Assembly: GCA_964449165.1 (NCBI GenBank)
Contig: CAYVAT010000019.1
Span: 1-59,835, forward strand
From: CAYSCW01 sp964449165
GTDB lineage: Bacteria; Acidobacteriota; Aminicenantia; Aminicenantales; Aminicenantaceae
Reading direction: 5' to 3'
Length of the DNA stretch: 59,835 bases
In this document: positions 42,030 through 50,795 of the stretch, piece by piece
Numbering within the stretch: position 1 is the stretch's first letter
Layout of the letters: the number at the start of each line of letters is the position of its first letter
Notes under the pieces: generated by a model
What the model was told of the DNA's origin: nothing
Database searches by the model: none
Seen by the model: only the letters and a program-made list of their open reading frames with translations
Program-made: the position numbers and the translations under genes

Positions 42030-42821
42030 ATGGCATCCCTCGGAGAAGAACTCAGAAGAGAGAGAGAACTCAGAGGAATCTCTCTGCAAGAGATCTCTAA
42101 TTCGACAAAAATTAGCCTCAGATATCTTAGGGCCTTGGAAGAGGACCATCTGGATATTTTGCCAGGCCGTTTTTTCACCAAGAGTATCATCCGGGCCTAT
42201 GCCCAATACTGCGGTTTAGAAGAAGAAGCCGTACTCAACAAATACCGCGAAGAAACTCAGCAAAAAGAACATATCCTTGAGGAAGAAAAGAAAAAAAGAA
42301 AAACAGGCAAAGCTTTTACACCGCATTTAAAGAGAATATTCCCTTACGCGCTCACTTTGATTCTTCTGTCAATAGTCATTCTCTCAATTCTCTATCTTTA
42401 TCCCACCAAGGAAAGATCAAGTTTGCTCGATTTCACGGATATGCCGGAAACTGTATTAACAAAAGACCAGATTCCCCCTCCTCTTGATGCCTTTTCTGCG
42501 CAATCTTTCCCAGAGGAAAAAATATTTTTTACTATAAACTTCGTGGAAGAGACCTGGCTTCAACTCTATGTAGACGGCCGCTTAACCATAGATGGACTGA
42601 AATACCCAGGAGATAAAGAAAAAGTTAAGGCTCTCCGTGAAATTGTCCTCCATTTAGGGAACGCAGGAGGCGTGACCTACAGCTTGAACAATGAGCTGGG
42701 AAAGCCCTTTGGTTCTTCTGGAGCTGTGGTGAAAAACATAAGAATTACCCCAGAAAATCTCCAGGAATATCTTGCCCAAGAACAAAGAGATAAAAATCCG
42801 GGGGAAAACTCAATTCCATAG
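42030..42821 (+). CDS. rodZ: RodZ-like helix-turn-helix membrane protein
   Basis: RodZ links MreB to the envelope in rod-shape control. The 263 residues have an N-terminal helix-turn-helix (GEELRRERELRGISLQEISN through residue 70), a basic juxtamembrane stretch, one membrane helix (about 109-127), and a periplasmic C-terminal domain with ETWLQLYVDGRL as in the RodZ/DUF4115 fold. mreB is not in the window. It is followed 3 nt later by the NtrY-type kinase gene, so the three genes rodZ-ntrY-ntrX appear co-transcribed. Confidence 0.87.
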   Translation: MASLGEELRRERELRGISLQEISNSTKISLRYLRALEEDHLDILPGRFFTKSIIRAYAQYCGLEEEAVLNKYREETQQKEHILEEEKKKRKTGKAFTPHLKRIFPYALTLILLSIVILSILYLYPTKERSSLLDFTDMPETVLTKDQIPPPLDAFSAQSFPEEKIFFTINFVEETWLQLYVDGRLTIDGLKYPGDKEKVKALREIVLHLGNAGGVTYSLNNELGKPFGSSGAVVKNIRITPENLQEYLAQEQRDKNPGENSIP

Positions 42822-42824
42822 AAA

Positions 42825-44987
42825 ATGGAAAAGGCAAAGAAAAAGGGCCCTCGTGTTATCGGGGCGATTATCATTCTTCTCATCATCCTCTTTTTTGCCG
42901 TAGAATTCTTTATCCGTGAATCCCAGGAGTTTTCACCAACAGCTTTCACTAACATTCTTCTCTCCACCCTGCAAATTATCGTTCTGCTCCTCTTTCTTAT
43001 CCTCCTTTTTGTTTTGAGCAGAAATCTGATTAAACTTTATTTAGAGAGAAAGAGAAAGGTCATCGGAGCCCGTTTCAAGACAAAGCTTCTCCTTTTTTTC
43101 ACCGCCCTTTCTCTAATTCCCACCCTCCTTCTTTTCCTTTTTGCCAGTGATCTGATCAGCCGTAATATTGAAAATTGGTTAAAGACGCCCATAGACAAAA
43201 TATTGAACGACACCAAGACTCTGGCTGACGGTTTTTACCTGAACAGCGAGGAGATCACTTTTCATTATGCACAACAACTGAGCAGAGCCATCAAGAGTCA
43301 AAATCTCATCGATCCCAGCCGCAGGCTCCCCTTGATGGAATTCATAAAAGAAAAACTGACTGAATACAAACTGGATGAGATAGGGATTTATCTGGAAGAC
43401 GAAGAATTGTTTGCCTACTTAAACGCCGACCTCCCACTCCGATACTATCGCGACCTTGAAATAAACGTTGTCAAGAGAGCTCACTTAGGAGAAGCTTTCC
43501 GCAGCATTGAGCCCATGGGAAACGGAGAGATGATCCGCCGCGGGCTTTCATTTAATATTCCCAACATGGGTAACGTGCTGGTGGTAGCGGGCAAATTTCT
43601 TCCTCAAAACTACACCCAAAGAATTAACAACATCAGCGCCTATGTCGAGAGATATCACCAGCTAAAAATCCAAAAGAATCCCTTAAAAACCTTTTACCTG
43701 ATTACTCTTATTTTTATCACCCTGCTCATCATCTTTGCCGCAAGCTGGATCGGTTTCCACCTTGCTAAGAGCATAACCGTTCCCATCGAAAAACTTGCCC
43801 AGGCAACCAAAGAAGTCTCTAAAGGCAATCTCGAAGTGAGAGTGGAAGATCCCGCCTCGGATGAGTTGGGAATTCTCATTGATTCCTTTAACCAAATGAT
43901 CTCCGACATCAAAGAACACCAGCAAAACATTGCCCAAAAAACCACAGAGTTGGAAGCTCGAAAAAAGTATATAGAAGACATTCTGAACAACATCTCCACA
44001 GGAGTGATCACATTGGATGCAGAAGGAATTATCTCCACCATCAACCCTTCTGCAAGGGAAATGCTGGGCTTGAAAGAGAAAAACATCATAGGAAAAAGCT
44101 ACAAGGATGTTCTTGAACAGAGCAAATACAGGGAGATAGTGGATCATATATCCCGAGGCCTGACAAAGAAATACAAATTATCCGAAAGAGAAATAAACAT
44201 TAGCATAGACGGACAAAGCCAAACCCTGGCTTTCACCCTTTCTCCTTTGATACAACCCAACAAAAAATTCTCAGGAATGATCCTCGTTCTCGACAATCTG
44301 ACCCAGTTGATTAAAGCTCAGAAGATTGCGGCCTGGAAAGAGGTCGCCCAGCGAGTGGCTCACGAGATAAAAAATCCTCTCACTCCCATTCAGCTTTCGG
44401 CAGAAAGGATCATCAAAAATCTGAGAAAAAAAGAGAAGAAATACCAGACCATCAATGAAGGAGCCAAGACCATTGTTGAAGAAGCCAACACCATAAAAAG
44501 CCTGGTGGATGAATTCTCCAACTTCGCTCGCATGCCAAACATCCAGCTTCAATCATCGGATCTTCATGAAATCCTGGAACAGACAGTGACACTCTTCAAA
44601 GGAATCTTCACCAAGGTCGTTTTCGATCTCTCTCTTTCTCCAGATGTTCCCTCCTCTGTTCAGATTGATCCGGAACAGATGAAGAGGGCTTTCATCAACC
44701 TGCTGGACAACGCGGTTGAGGCTATGGACAAAAAAGGGAAAATAAAAATAAAGACTTCCTTTGACAAGGCTAATCAGAGAGTGAGGATAGAAGTTTCTGA
44801 TTCGGGCCCGGGGATTCCGATCAAAGAAAAGGATAAACTCTTTCTCCCTCACTTCTCCACCAAAAAGAAAGGAACTGGCCTGGGTCTGGCGATCGTCAAT
44901 CAAGTCATCAGCGAACACAGCGGCACCATCGAGGCTGAGAACTTGCGACCTCACGGAGCTAGATTCGTCATTCAAATTCCAGCATGA
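42825..44987 (+). CDS. NtrY-type sensor histidine kinase
   Basis: The 720-residue protein has membrane helices near residues 10-27, 40-65 and 82-105, an extracytoplasmic loop, another helix near 285-310, a HAMP segment (SITVPIEKLAQATKEVSKG), a PAS domain (about 380-490), and HisKA with phospho-acceptor His513 in VAHEIKNPLTP. The ATPase domain carries the N box (FINLLDNAVEAM), DSGPGI and GTGLGLAIV. This order matches NtrY. The gene overlaps the regulator by 4 nt. The signal is unknown. Confidence 0.92.
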   Translation: MEKAKKKGPRVIGAIIILLIILFFAVEFFIRESQEFSPTAFTNILLSTLQIIVLLLFLILLFVLSRNLIKLYLERKRKVIGARFKTKLLLFFTALSLIPTLLLFLFASDLISRNIENWLKTPIDKILNDTKTLADGFYLNSEEITFHYAQQLSRAIKSQNLIDPSRRLPLMEFIKEKLTEYKLDEIGIYLEDEELFAYLNADLPLRYYRDLEINVVKRAHLGEAFRSIEPMGNGEMIRRGLSFNIPNMGNVLVVAGKFLPQNYTQRINNISAYVERYHQLKIQKNPLKTFYLITLIFITLLIIFAASWIGFHLAKSITVPIEKLAQATKEVSKGNLEVRVEDPASDELGILIDSFNQMISDIKEHQQNIAQKTTELEARKKYIEDILNNISTGVITLDAEGIISTINPSAREMLGLKEKNIIGKSYKDVLEQSKYREIVDHISRGLTKKYKLSEREINISIDGQSQTLAFTLSPLIQPNKKFSGMILVLDNLTQLIKAQKIAAWKEVAQRVAHEIKNPLTPIQLSAERIIKNLRKKEKKYQTINEGAKTIVEEANTIKSLVDEFSNFARMPNIQLQSSDLHEILEQTVTLFKGIFTKVVFDLSLSPDVPSSVQIDPEQMKRAFINLLDNAVEAMDKKGKIKIKTSFDKANQRVRIEVSDSGPGIPIKEKDKLFLPHFSTKKKGTGLGLAIVNQVISEHSGTIEAENLRPHGARFVIQIPA

Positions 44988-46342
44988 ACGAGAAGATTTT
45001 AATCATCGACGATGAGGCCGGCATCCGCTCTTCCTTGAGGGGCATTCTCGAGGATGAAGGCTTCATGGTCAAAACAACTGACACCGGAGAGGAAGCTCTT
45101 CACCTCCTCAGAGGAGAGAATTTTGACCTTATCCTACTCGACATCTGGCTCCCCCATATGAGCGGAATTGAGGTGCTGAAAAAAATCAAACACAGCGAAG
45201 AAAATACGCAAGTGGTGATGATCACCGGTCATGGTTCTGTAGAGATGGCTGTCGAAGCCACCAAACTGGGAGCCTACGATTTTTTAGAAAAACCTCTCTC
45301 CCTGGAGAAGGTTGTTTTAACCGTCAAGAATGCCTTGAGCCAGAAACGGCTAGAAGAGGAAAACATCCAGCTCAGGGAAAGGATCAAAACAAAGTATCTT
45401 CTTCACGGAAAGAGTGCCGCCATCCAAGAGTTGAAAAACAAGATAAGCATGGCTGCCCCAACCAATGGCCGTGTCCTTATCTACGGAGAAAACGGGACAG
45501 GAAAGGAGCACATCGCTCGGTTGATTCATGAACAGAGTCCCCGGAAGAACAGAAGATTTATTCAGATCAATCTAGGAGCCATTCCCGAGGACCTGGTCGA
45601 ATACGAACTCTTCGGTTATACCAAAGGAAGTTCCGCTCTCACCAACAAAGACAAGAAAGGAAAGCTTCTCTTGGCAAACGGAGGAACCCTCTTCCTGTAC
45701 GAAATCGGCGATATGAGCCTCGGCACCCAAGCCAAGCTGGTCAGGGTGATTGAAGAACAAAAATACGAGCCCTTTGGATCAGGAGACTCGGTCTTCATCG
45801 ATATCCGAATCATCGCAGCCACCCATAGAAACCTGAGAGAGCTTATCTCCCAGGGAAAATTCAAGGTGGACTTGTTCTATAAACTCAACATTATTCCGAT
45901 GGTGGTCCCCCCCATTAGAGAAAGAAAAGAGGATATTCCGCTGCTCATCAAGTATTTTCTCAGCTATTTCTCTACAGAATACGGGAAAAAACAAAAAACA
46001 ATGTCCAAGGAAGCCATGGACGCTTTCCTCAACTACTCCTGGCCCGGAAATGTGAGTGAACTCATCAATGTCATCGAAAGATTTGTGATCATGGTCCAGG
46101 AGGAAGAAATCAAGGCTTCTCATCTCTCTCTTCTGGTCGAACCAAGAGAATTTCAGTATGCTGCTGGAAACAATCAAAATCTATCTCTTGAGCAGGCCGG
46201 GGAACATTTCGAGAAGGAATACATCCATAGAGTGTTGATCAAACATCGCTGGGATCTTTCCCAAGCTGCTTCAGACCTTGAGATCGATGAGGAACAACTC
46301 AACGAGAAAATAAAAAGGTTCGGCATTACCTTCCTGGGATAA
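44984..46342 (+). CDS. NtrX-like response regulator with a degenerate sigma-54 ATPase domain
   Basis: The receiver domain is complete, with acceptor Asp53 in LILLDIWLP and Lys103. The central AAA+ domain keeps a Walker A (GENGTGKE, 168-175), but the sigma-54 contact loop GAFTGA is replaced by GSSALT (215-220), the Walker B Asp is Tyr239 (LFLYE), and both arginine-finger positions are Lys in KFKVDLFYKLN. The C-terminus has a Fis-like helix-turn-helix (LSQAASDLEIDEEQLNEKI). It cannot be a standard sigma-54 activator; DNA binding as a phosphorylation-switched repressor or sigma-70 regulator is inferred. It overlaps the kinase gene by 4 nt. Confidence 0.9.
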   Translation: MNEKILIIDDEAGIRSSLRGILEDEGFMVKTTDTGEEALHLLRGENFDLILLDIWLPHMSGIEVLKKIKHSEENTQVVMITGHGSVEMAVEATKLGAYDFLEKPLSLEKVVLTVKNALSQKRLEEENIQLRERIKTKYLLHGKSAAIQELKNKISMAAPTNGRVLIYGENGTGKEHIARLIHEQSPRKNRRFIQINLGAIPEDLVEYELFGYTKGSSALTNKDKKGKLLLANGGTLFLYEIGDMSLGTQAKLVRVIEEQKYEPFGSGDSVFIDIRIIAATHRNLRELISQGKFKVDLFYKLNIIPMVVPPIRERKEDIPLLIKYFLSYFSTEYGKKQKTMSKEAMDAFLNYSWPGNVSELINVIERFVIMVQEEEIKASHLSLLVEPREFQYAAGNNQNLSLEQAGEHFEKEYIHRVLIKHRWDLSQAASDLEIDEEQLNEKIKRFGITFLG

Positions 46343-46351
46343 AGTTCGACT

Positions 46352-47698
46352 GTGGAAACTCAAATCATAGAAGTGATCACGGCTGTTAGGGATTTTATCT
46401 GGGGCCTTCCTTTGATCATTCTTTTGGTCGGAACAGGGATACTCCTGACCATTCTGCTGAGGGGCCTTCAAGTCAGAGGTCTTATTTATTCCCTCTATCT
46501 TGCTTTGATAAAAAGAAAAGAGGATGACCAAGAAGCGGGCGATATTTCCCATTTCCAGGCATTGATGACCGCGTTGGCGGCTACAGTGGGCACTGGAAAC
46601 ATCGCTGGTGTGGCCACAGCCATCGCCACCGGCGGGCCAGGCGCACTCTTCTGGATGTGGGTCACAGGAATCTTCGGCATGGCCACCAAGTACTCTGAAG
46701 CGGTCCTAGCCATCAAATACAGAGAAGTCGACGAGTTTGGAACCATGAGCGGCGGCCCAATGTACTATATATCCAAAGGACTGGGATGGAAATGGCTGGG
46801 CGTTCTCTTTGCCATCTTTGCCTCTATTGCTGCCTTCGGTATAGGGAATATGGTTCAATCCAACTCCGTAGCTGATGCTGTCAACGCCTCCTTCGGGATT
46901 CCCAACTGGACAACGGGCATCATCCTGGCCATCCTGACAGCCATGGTCACCCTCGGCGGTATAAAAAGCATTGCCAAGGTGACCCAGTATCTAGTGCCCT
47001 TAATGATCATCGTCTACTTCACTGGATCCCTGGTCATTCTTCTCCTCAAGGCTTCGGCTGTTCCTCAGGTTTTCGTTCTGATCATCAAATCAGCCTTCAC
47101 ACCCACTGCAGCCGTCGGCGGATTTCTGGGAGCCACGGTGATGCTGACCATGAGGACAGGTGTTGCCAGAGGCGTTTTCTCCAACGAATCCGGCTTGGGC
47201 TCGGCACCCATAGCGGCTGCCGCAGCCAAAACGCCCAATCCTGTCAAACAAGCCCTTGTCTCTATGACTCAAACCTTTATCGACACTCTTGTGGTCTGCA
47301 CCATGACCGGGCTGGTCCTCATCCTCAGCGGCCTCTGGGATTCTGGCCGAACAGGAGCAGAGCTCACTGCCTTGGCTTTCGACCGCTCGCTGCCTGGAGG
47401 CTGGGGTGAATTTATCGTTACCCTCGGTCTTATTTTCTTTGCTTATTCCACCATCCTCGGTTGGTGTTATTACGGAGAAAAGTCAATCGAGTACCTGTTT
47501 AAGGAGCGTGCAGTCAAGGCCTACCGGATTGTCTTTGTGATTTTTGTGGCCATAGGTACTTTTCTCAAACTGGAGACGGTATGGACCCTGGCCGACCTTA
47601 TGAACGGGTTAATGGCTTTTCCTAACCTGATAGGACTCCTAGGCCTGAGCACTGTCATCGTAGCGGAAACAAATAGATACTTCTATAAGAAACGTTAA
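46352..47698 (+). CDS. Sodium:alanine/glycine symporter (AGCS family)
   Basis: A 448-residue inner-membrane carrier of about ten helices. The family motifs are VGTGNIAGVATAIATGGPGALFWMW near residues 72-96 and GVARGVFSNESGLGSAPIA near 270-290. It imports alanine or glycine with sodium. The start is GTG 46352, nine nt after the regulator stop, so it may belong to the rodZ-ntrYX transcript; a link between NtrYX and amino-acid import is inference. Confidence 0.92.
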   Translation: METQIIEVITAVRDFIWGLPLIILLVGTGILLTILLRGLQVRGLIYSLYLALIKRKEDDQEAGDISHFQALMTALAATVGTGNIAGVATAIATGGPGALFWMWVTGIFGMATKYSEAVLAIKYREVDEFGTMSGGPMYYISKGLGWKWLGVLFAIFASIAAFGIGNMVQSNSVADAVNASFGIPNWTTGIILAILTAMVTLGGIKSIAKVTQYLVPLMIIVYFTGSLVILLLKASAVPQVFVLIIKSAFTPTAAVGGFLGATVMLTMRTGVARGVFSNESGLGSAPIAAAAAKTPNPVKQALVSMTQTFIDTLVVCTMTGLVLILSGLWDSGRTGAELTALAFDRSLPGGWGEFIVTLGLIFFAYSTILGWCYYGEKSIEYLFKERAVKAYRIVFVIFVAIGTFLKLETVWTLADLMNGLMAFPNLIGLLGLSTVIVAETNRYFYKKR

Positions 47699-47725
47699 GA
47701 TAGCAATACTGTTCCCTTTTCTGAA

Positions 47726-47754
47726 TTTACAGTTATCCCCTTTTGTGCTATGTT
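47726..47754 (+). promoter_or_regulatory. Promoter of mgtE
   Basis: TTTACA (47726-47731), 17 bp, TATGTT (47749-47754) with TG one base upstream of the -10 (extended -10). Predicted start near 47761. Confidence 0.6.
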
Positions 47755-47780
47755 GAAGGGCGAAAACTCAGAGGATCAAA

Positions 47781-49142
47781 ATGAAGTTGGGATCGCTGAG
47801 AATTGCCACCAGATCAGCCCGCAAGTTTATCAACATGGGTGCACTGACCCGGCTGTGGAATCTGATCAAGAAATTCCATGCTGTGGACATCGCCTCCCTC
47901 ATAGAGCATCTCGTATTCAGAGAACGCCTGATTCTCTTCAACACCCTGAATGAAAATGAAAAGGAAAAAGCAGCAGAGGTCTTGAGTGAGCTGGATGCTG
48001 AGGATGCGGCTGATATCTTAAAGGAACTTCCCTTAGACCAGATTTCTAACCTTTTTCATATGGTTCCACCAGATGATGTAGCTCCCATCCTGGATCTCTT
48101 GCCTGAGGAGCTGAAAGAATCGGTACTCGCCTCTATGGAGAAGGAGCCTTCCGAAGAAGTCAAAGGTCTTCTTCACTATGAAGAAGAAACAGCCGGAAGG
48201 ATCATGTCTCCTGACTTTTATGCCCTGAATCAGAACACAAACGTCTCAGATGCAATCACCGCCATGCAGCTTGAAGGGGACGTGGAATCAGCATTTTACC
48301 TTTACGCTGTCGATGATGAGGGCCGGCTGGCAGGAGTTGTCTCTATAAGAAAGCTTCTCTTCACCCGTCCTGACACTCCTCTCAAAGACATCATGACCAA
48401 GGAAGTGATCAGTGTTCGTACCGATACCGACCAAGAGGATGTGGCCAGGAATGTGGCCGATTATAACCTTGTGGCCATCCCGGTTGTGGACCAAGAAAAC
48501 AAACTGCTGGGAGTGGTCACCGTCGACGATGTCATCGACGTCATAGACCAGGAGGCCACCGAGGATATATACAAGATGGTCTCTCTGGATACCAGCGCCA
48601 GGATCCAAGACAGTCCCTTCGCTTCCATAAAAAAAAGAATTCCTTTCCTTATGCTCGGTGTTCTCACCGCATCGCTTGCTCCTTTCGTGGTCAATCATTT
48701 CAAAGGATCCATCCAGCAATTTGTCACCCTCGCTGTCTTCATGCCTCTGGTTATGGCCTTAGGAGGGATCGCAGGCAACCAGACCATCGCCATCATGGTC
48801 AGAGAAATCGCCATAGGACAGGCAGGCTGGATGACTGTTCGAAAGACGCTGCTCAAAGAACTTCTGGTGGGGATCGGAAACGGGATCATCCTGGGTTTGT
48901 TTCTTGCTGGGGTCTCATACTTAATCATCGGGAATCCTGCGATGGGCTTGATCCTGGGCCTGTCCATCATCATCAACCTCTTCATCGCAGCCCTGCTCGG
49001 CACCCTTATTCCTCTCTCGCTGAAACTCATCCGCCTCGATCCAGCCCTAGGCTCTGTTAACCTCCTCACAATGTGCACAGATACGGTCGGCATTCTGGCC
49101 TTCCTCGGCCTGGGAACACTCTTCCTCAAATACCTTACATAA
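47781..49142 (+). CDS. mgtE: Magnesium transporter MgtE
   Basis: The 453-residue protein has the MgtE layout: an N-terminal helical repeat domain with acidic AEDAADILKELP, two CBS domains (about 150-270, each ending in segments such as DIMTKEVISVRTD), a plug helix, and five membrane helices with LVMALGGIAGNQTIAIMVRE. Magnesium binding by the CBS region normally closes the channel. GAGG lies 6 nt before the ATG. Confidence 0.94.
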   Translation: MKLGSLRIATRSARKFINMGALTRLWNLIKKFHAVDIASLIEHLVFRERLILFNTLNENEKEKAAEVLSELDAEDAADILKELPLDQISNLFHMVPPDDVAPILDLLPEELKESVLASMEKEPSEEVKGLLHYEEETAGRIMSPDFYALNQNTNVSDAITAMQLEGDVESAFYLYAVDDEGRLAGVVSIRKLLFTRPDTPLKDIMTKEVISVRTDTDQEDVARNVADYNLVAIPVVDQENKLLGVVTVDDVIDVIDQEATEDIYKMVSLDTSARIQDSPFASIKKRIPFLMLGVLTASLAPFVVNHFKGSIQQFVTLAVFMPLVMALGGIAGNQTIAIMVREIAIGQAGWMTVRKTLLKELLVGIGNGIILGLFLAGVSYLIIGNPAMGLILGLSIIINLFIAALLGTLIPLSLKLIRLDPALGSVNLLTMCTDTVGILAFLGLGTLFLKYLT

Positions 49143-49149
49143 CCCTCAA

Positions 49150-49881
49150 ATGCCCCTCGAACAATCCGAAGCCTTTATCCTCAGAACCTTTAATATCGGA
49201 GAGCAGGACAAGATTGTGGTCTTCTTCTCGAAAGAAAAAGGGATCATGAAGGGCACTGCCAAGGGCGCCCGGAAATTTGGCAACCGCTTCGGAAGCAGCC
49301 TAGAGCCCCTGTCATGGGTTAGAGTTTTTTATTATGAGAAGGAAAAGAAAGATCTGGTCACTGTGAGCAACTGCGACATCATCGAGAGCTTCTTCGAACT
49401 GCAAAAAGACCTCAAGGTAAATTTCACTCTCTGTTATTTTGCCGAGCTCATCGAAGAATTCTCTCCCATTCGGGCAAAGGAAGATATCCTTTTTCGTCTG
49501 CTTGCCTCTATACTTCAGGCTGTAAAAAGCAGAGGAGACATTAATTTTCTTACCGCTTATTTTGAAGCCTGGATCCTTAAAATCAACGGATTTCTTCCGG
49601 ATTTTAAAAGCTGCATGAAATGCCGCAAAGACATAACGGGTTCTGGATGGATCTCTCCAAAAAAGGATGGAATCTACTGTGACCAATGTGCTTCATACAA
49701 AAAAGAAAAGAGTCTACCTGCGATTGCGAATTTTCTGCGATGGGTCAAGAAAAATCCCCCAACCAAGGAAAAAAAACCACCGATTTCCCAGGAAGATATC
49801 AAAGGGATAAGAAAAACACTGGAAGATATCATCGTCTTTCATCTGGAGAGAGAACCCAAAAGCCTGGCATATTTGAAATAA
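49150..49881 (+). CDS. recO: DNA repair protein RecO
   Basis: RecO loads RecA onto gapped DNA with RecR. The 243-residue protein begins with an OB-fold (EAFILRTFNIGEQDKIVVFFSKEKG), continues with helices and has a zinc-binding segment CMKC...YCDQC near residues 157-180. It follows mgtE by 7 nt. The start ATG 49150 fits the family. Confidence 0.92.
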   Translation: MPLEQSEAFILRTFNIGEQDKIVVFFSKEKGIMKGTAKGARKFGNRFGSSLEPLSWVRVFYYEKEKKDLVTVSNCDIIESFFELQKDLKVNFTLCYFAELIEEFSPIRAKEDILFRLLASILQAVKSRGDINFLTAYFEAWILKINGFLPDFKSCMKCRKDITGSGWISPKKDGIYCDQCASYKKEKSLPAIANFLRWVKKNPPTKEKKPPISQEDIKGIRKTLEDIIVFHLEREPKSLAYLK

Positions 49882-49968
49882 TTTATCGGTAGATACATCT
49901 GAGCCTGCTCTTGAAATAGGATTATGTAGGGACAGATTTCCGAACGGGTCAGTACAGGTCTTTTCATG

Positions 49969-49996
49969 TTGATTTTTTGACAAAAAGGAATAAACT
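49969..49996 (+). promoter_or_regulatory. Possible promoter of the CHC2 zinc protein gene
   Basis: TTGATT (49969-49974), 16 bp, TAAACT (49991-49996). A perfect TTGACA at 49977-49982 lies in the spacer but lacks a good -10. The choice between them is open. Confidence 0.35.
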
Positions 49997-50034
49997 AATA
50001 CTTCCCGAAGCCTATTGATACAGAAGGAGGAAAA

Positions 50035-50538
50035 ATGAATCAGTGCAAAATATGCGGTAAAGACATCGACACCAAGGCACCACATTATATCATCTATTTC
50101 AACAAAGAAGCCGAAGAAAACGGCCAGAAAAAAACCCTCCAATCCGAGCAAGGAGCCTTAATCTGTGCAGAATGCGGCGGCGAGGGAATGCCCACTGTGC
50201 TCTGGAACCTGAAACTCATCCATGATGCCGACACTGAACTCAACCAGAAAATACAATCCCTGCTCAAATCCGTGGACATGGTCAAGTTGATGGCGGACTA
50301 CGGAATCTCTTTAGAGAAATTCGGCGTGAAAAACGAATATCTGGCGAAATGCCCTTTTCACGATCAAGAATCCTCCTTCCTGGTTGATGCTAAAAGAAAA
50401 GAATATTTCTGTTTCTGTGAGGGACTAAAGGGAGATGCTATAAGCTTTGTCATCAACTATGACAGGGATATCAATCAAAAACACACGACATTAAAGCAAG
50501 CAGTCGATTATTTGATGGAAAAATTTCCAGCCGATTAA
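50035..50538 (+). CDS. Orphan CHC2-type zinc-finger protein
   Basis: Two metal-binding parts are visible. The N-terminal part has C-x2-C pairs at Cys4/7 (CKIC) and Cys44/47 (CAEC). The C-terminal part (about 82-165) resembles the zinc-binding domain of DnaG primases: LAKCPFHDQESSFLVDAKRK, then FCFCEGLKGDAISFV, with Cys106, His109, Cys126 and Cys128. The last pair is spaced by one residue rather than two. There is no TOPRIM catalytic domain, so it is not a primase; a DNA-binding accessory role is inferred. AGGAGG lies 5 nt before the ATG. Confidence 0.8.
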   Translation: MNQCKICGKDIDTKAPHYIIYFNKEAEENGQKKTLQSEQGALICAECGGEGMPTVLWNLKLIHDADTELNQKIQSLLKSVDMVKLMADYGISLEKFGVKNEYLAKCPFHDQESSFLVDAKRKEYFCFCEGLKGDAISFVINYDRDINQKHTTLKQAVDYLMEKFPAD

Positions 50539-50618
50539 AATACTCAGGAATCTTTCCACTCCTAACCACTTTCTAATCCTTAATAATAGTCCTCGCGATC
50601 CAAAAAACTGCCTTCCAA

Positions 50619-50640
50619 ATGTGCACATAAATTGTGCAAT
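50619..50640. promoter_or_regulatory. Palindromic TGTGCA motifs upstream of the radical SAM gene
   Basis: ATGTGCACAT (50619-50628) is a perfect palindrome, followed by ATTG-TG-CAAT (50631-50640). A third TGTGCA occurs at 50715-50720, shortly before the predicted -35 at 50736. The rest of the 257-nt gap (50539-50795) shows no gene. These look like operator sites. Confidence 0.45.
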
Positions 50641-50735
50641 CTCCCACAAGAATAAATAAATGAATTTGTTAAATAAGAATTCTAGCCTTTTTCAACAAGC
50701 TTTTTCACAGAAAATGTGCAAAATGAGACCTGCAA

Positions 50736-50764
50736 TTGACCCTACCTTTTATCTGTGATATTTA
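50736..50764 (+). promoter_or_regulatory. Possible promoter of the radical SAM gene
   Basis: TTGACC (50736-50741), 17 bp, TATTTA (50759-50764). The -35 is good, the -10 weak. Confidence 0.45.
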
Positions 50765-50795
50765 GTTCAGGACGTCAGCAGGTGAAAAATAATCT

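Noticed and set aside
41814..42206. Minus-strand open frame across the nfi-rodZ gap
   Set aside because: It runs antisense into rodZ, lacks a ribosome site and shows no family features.
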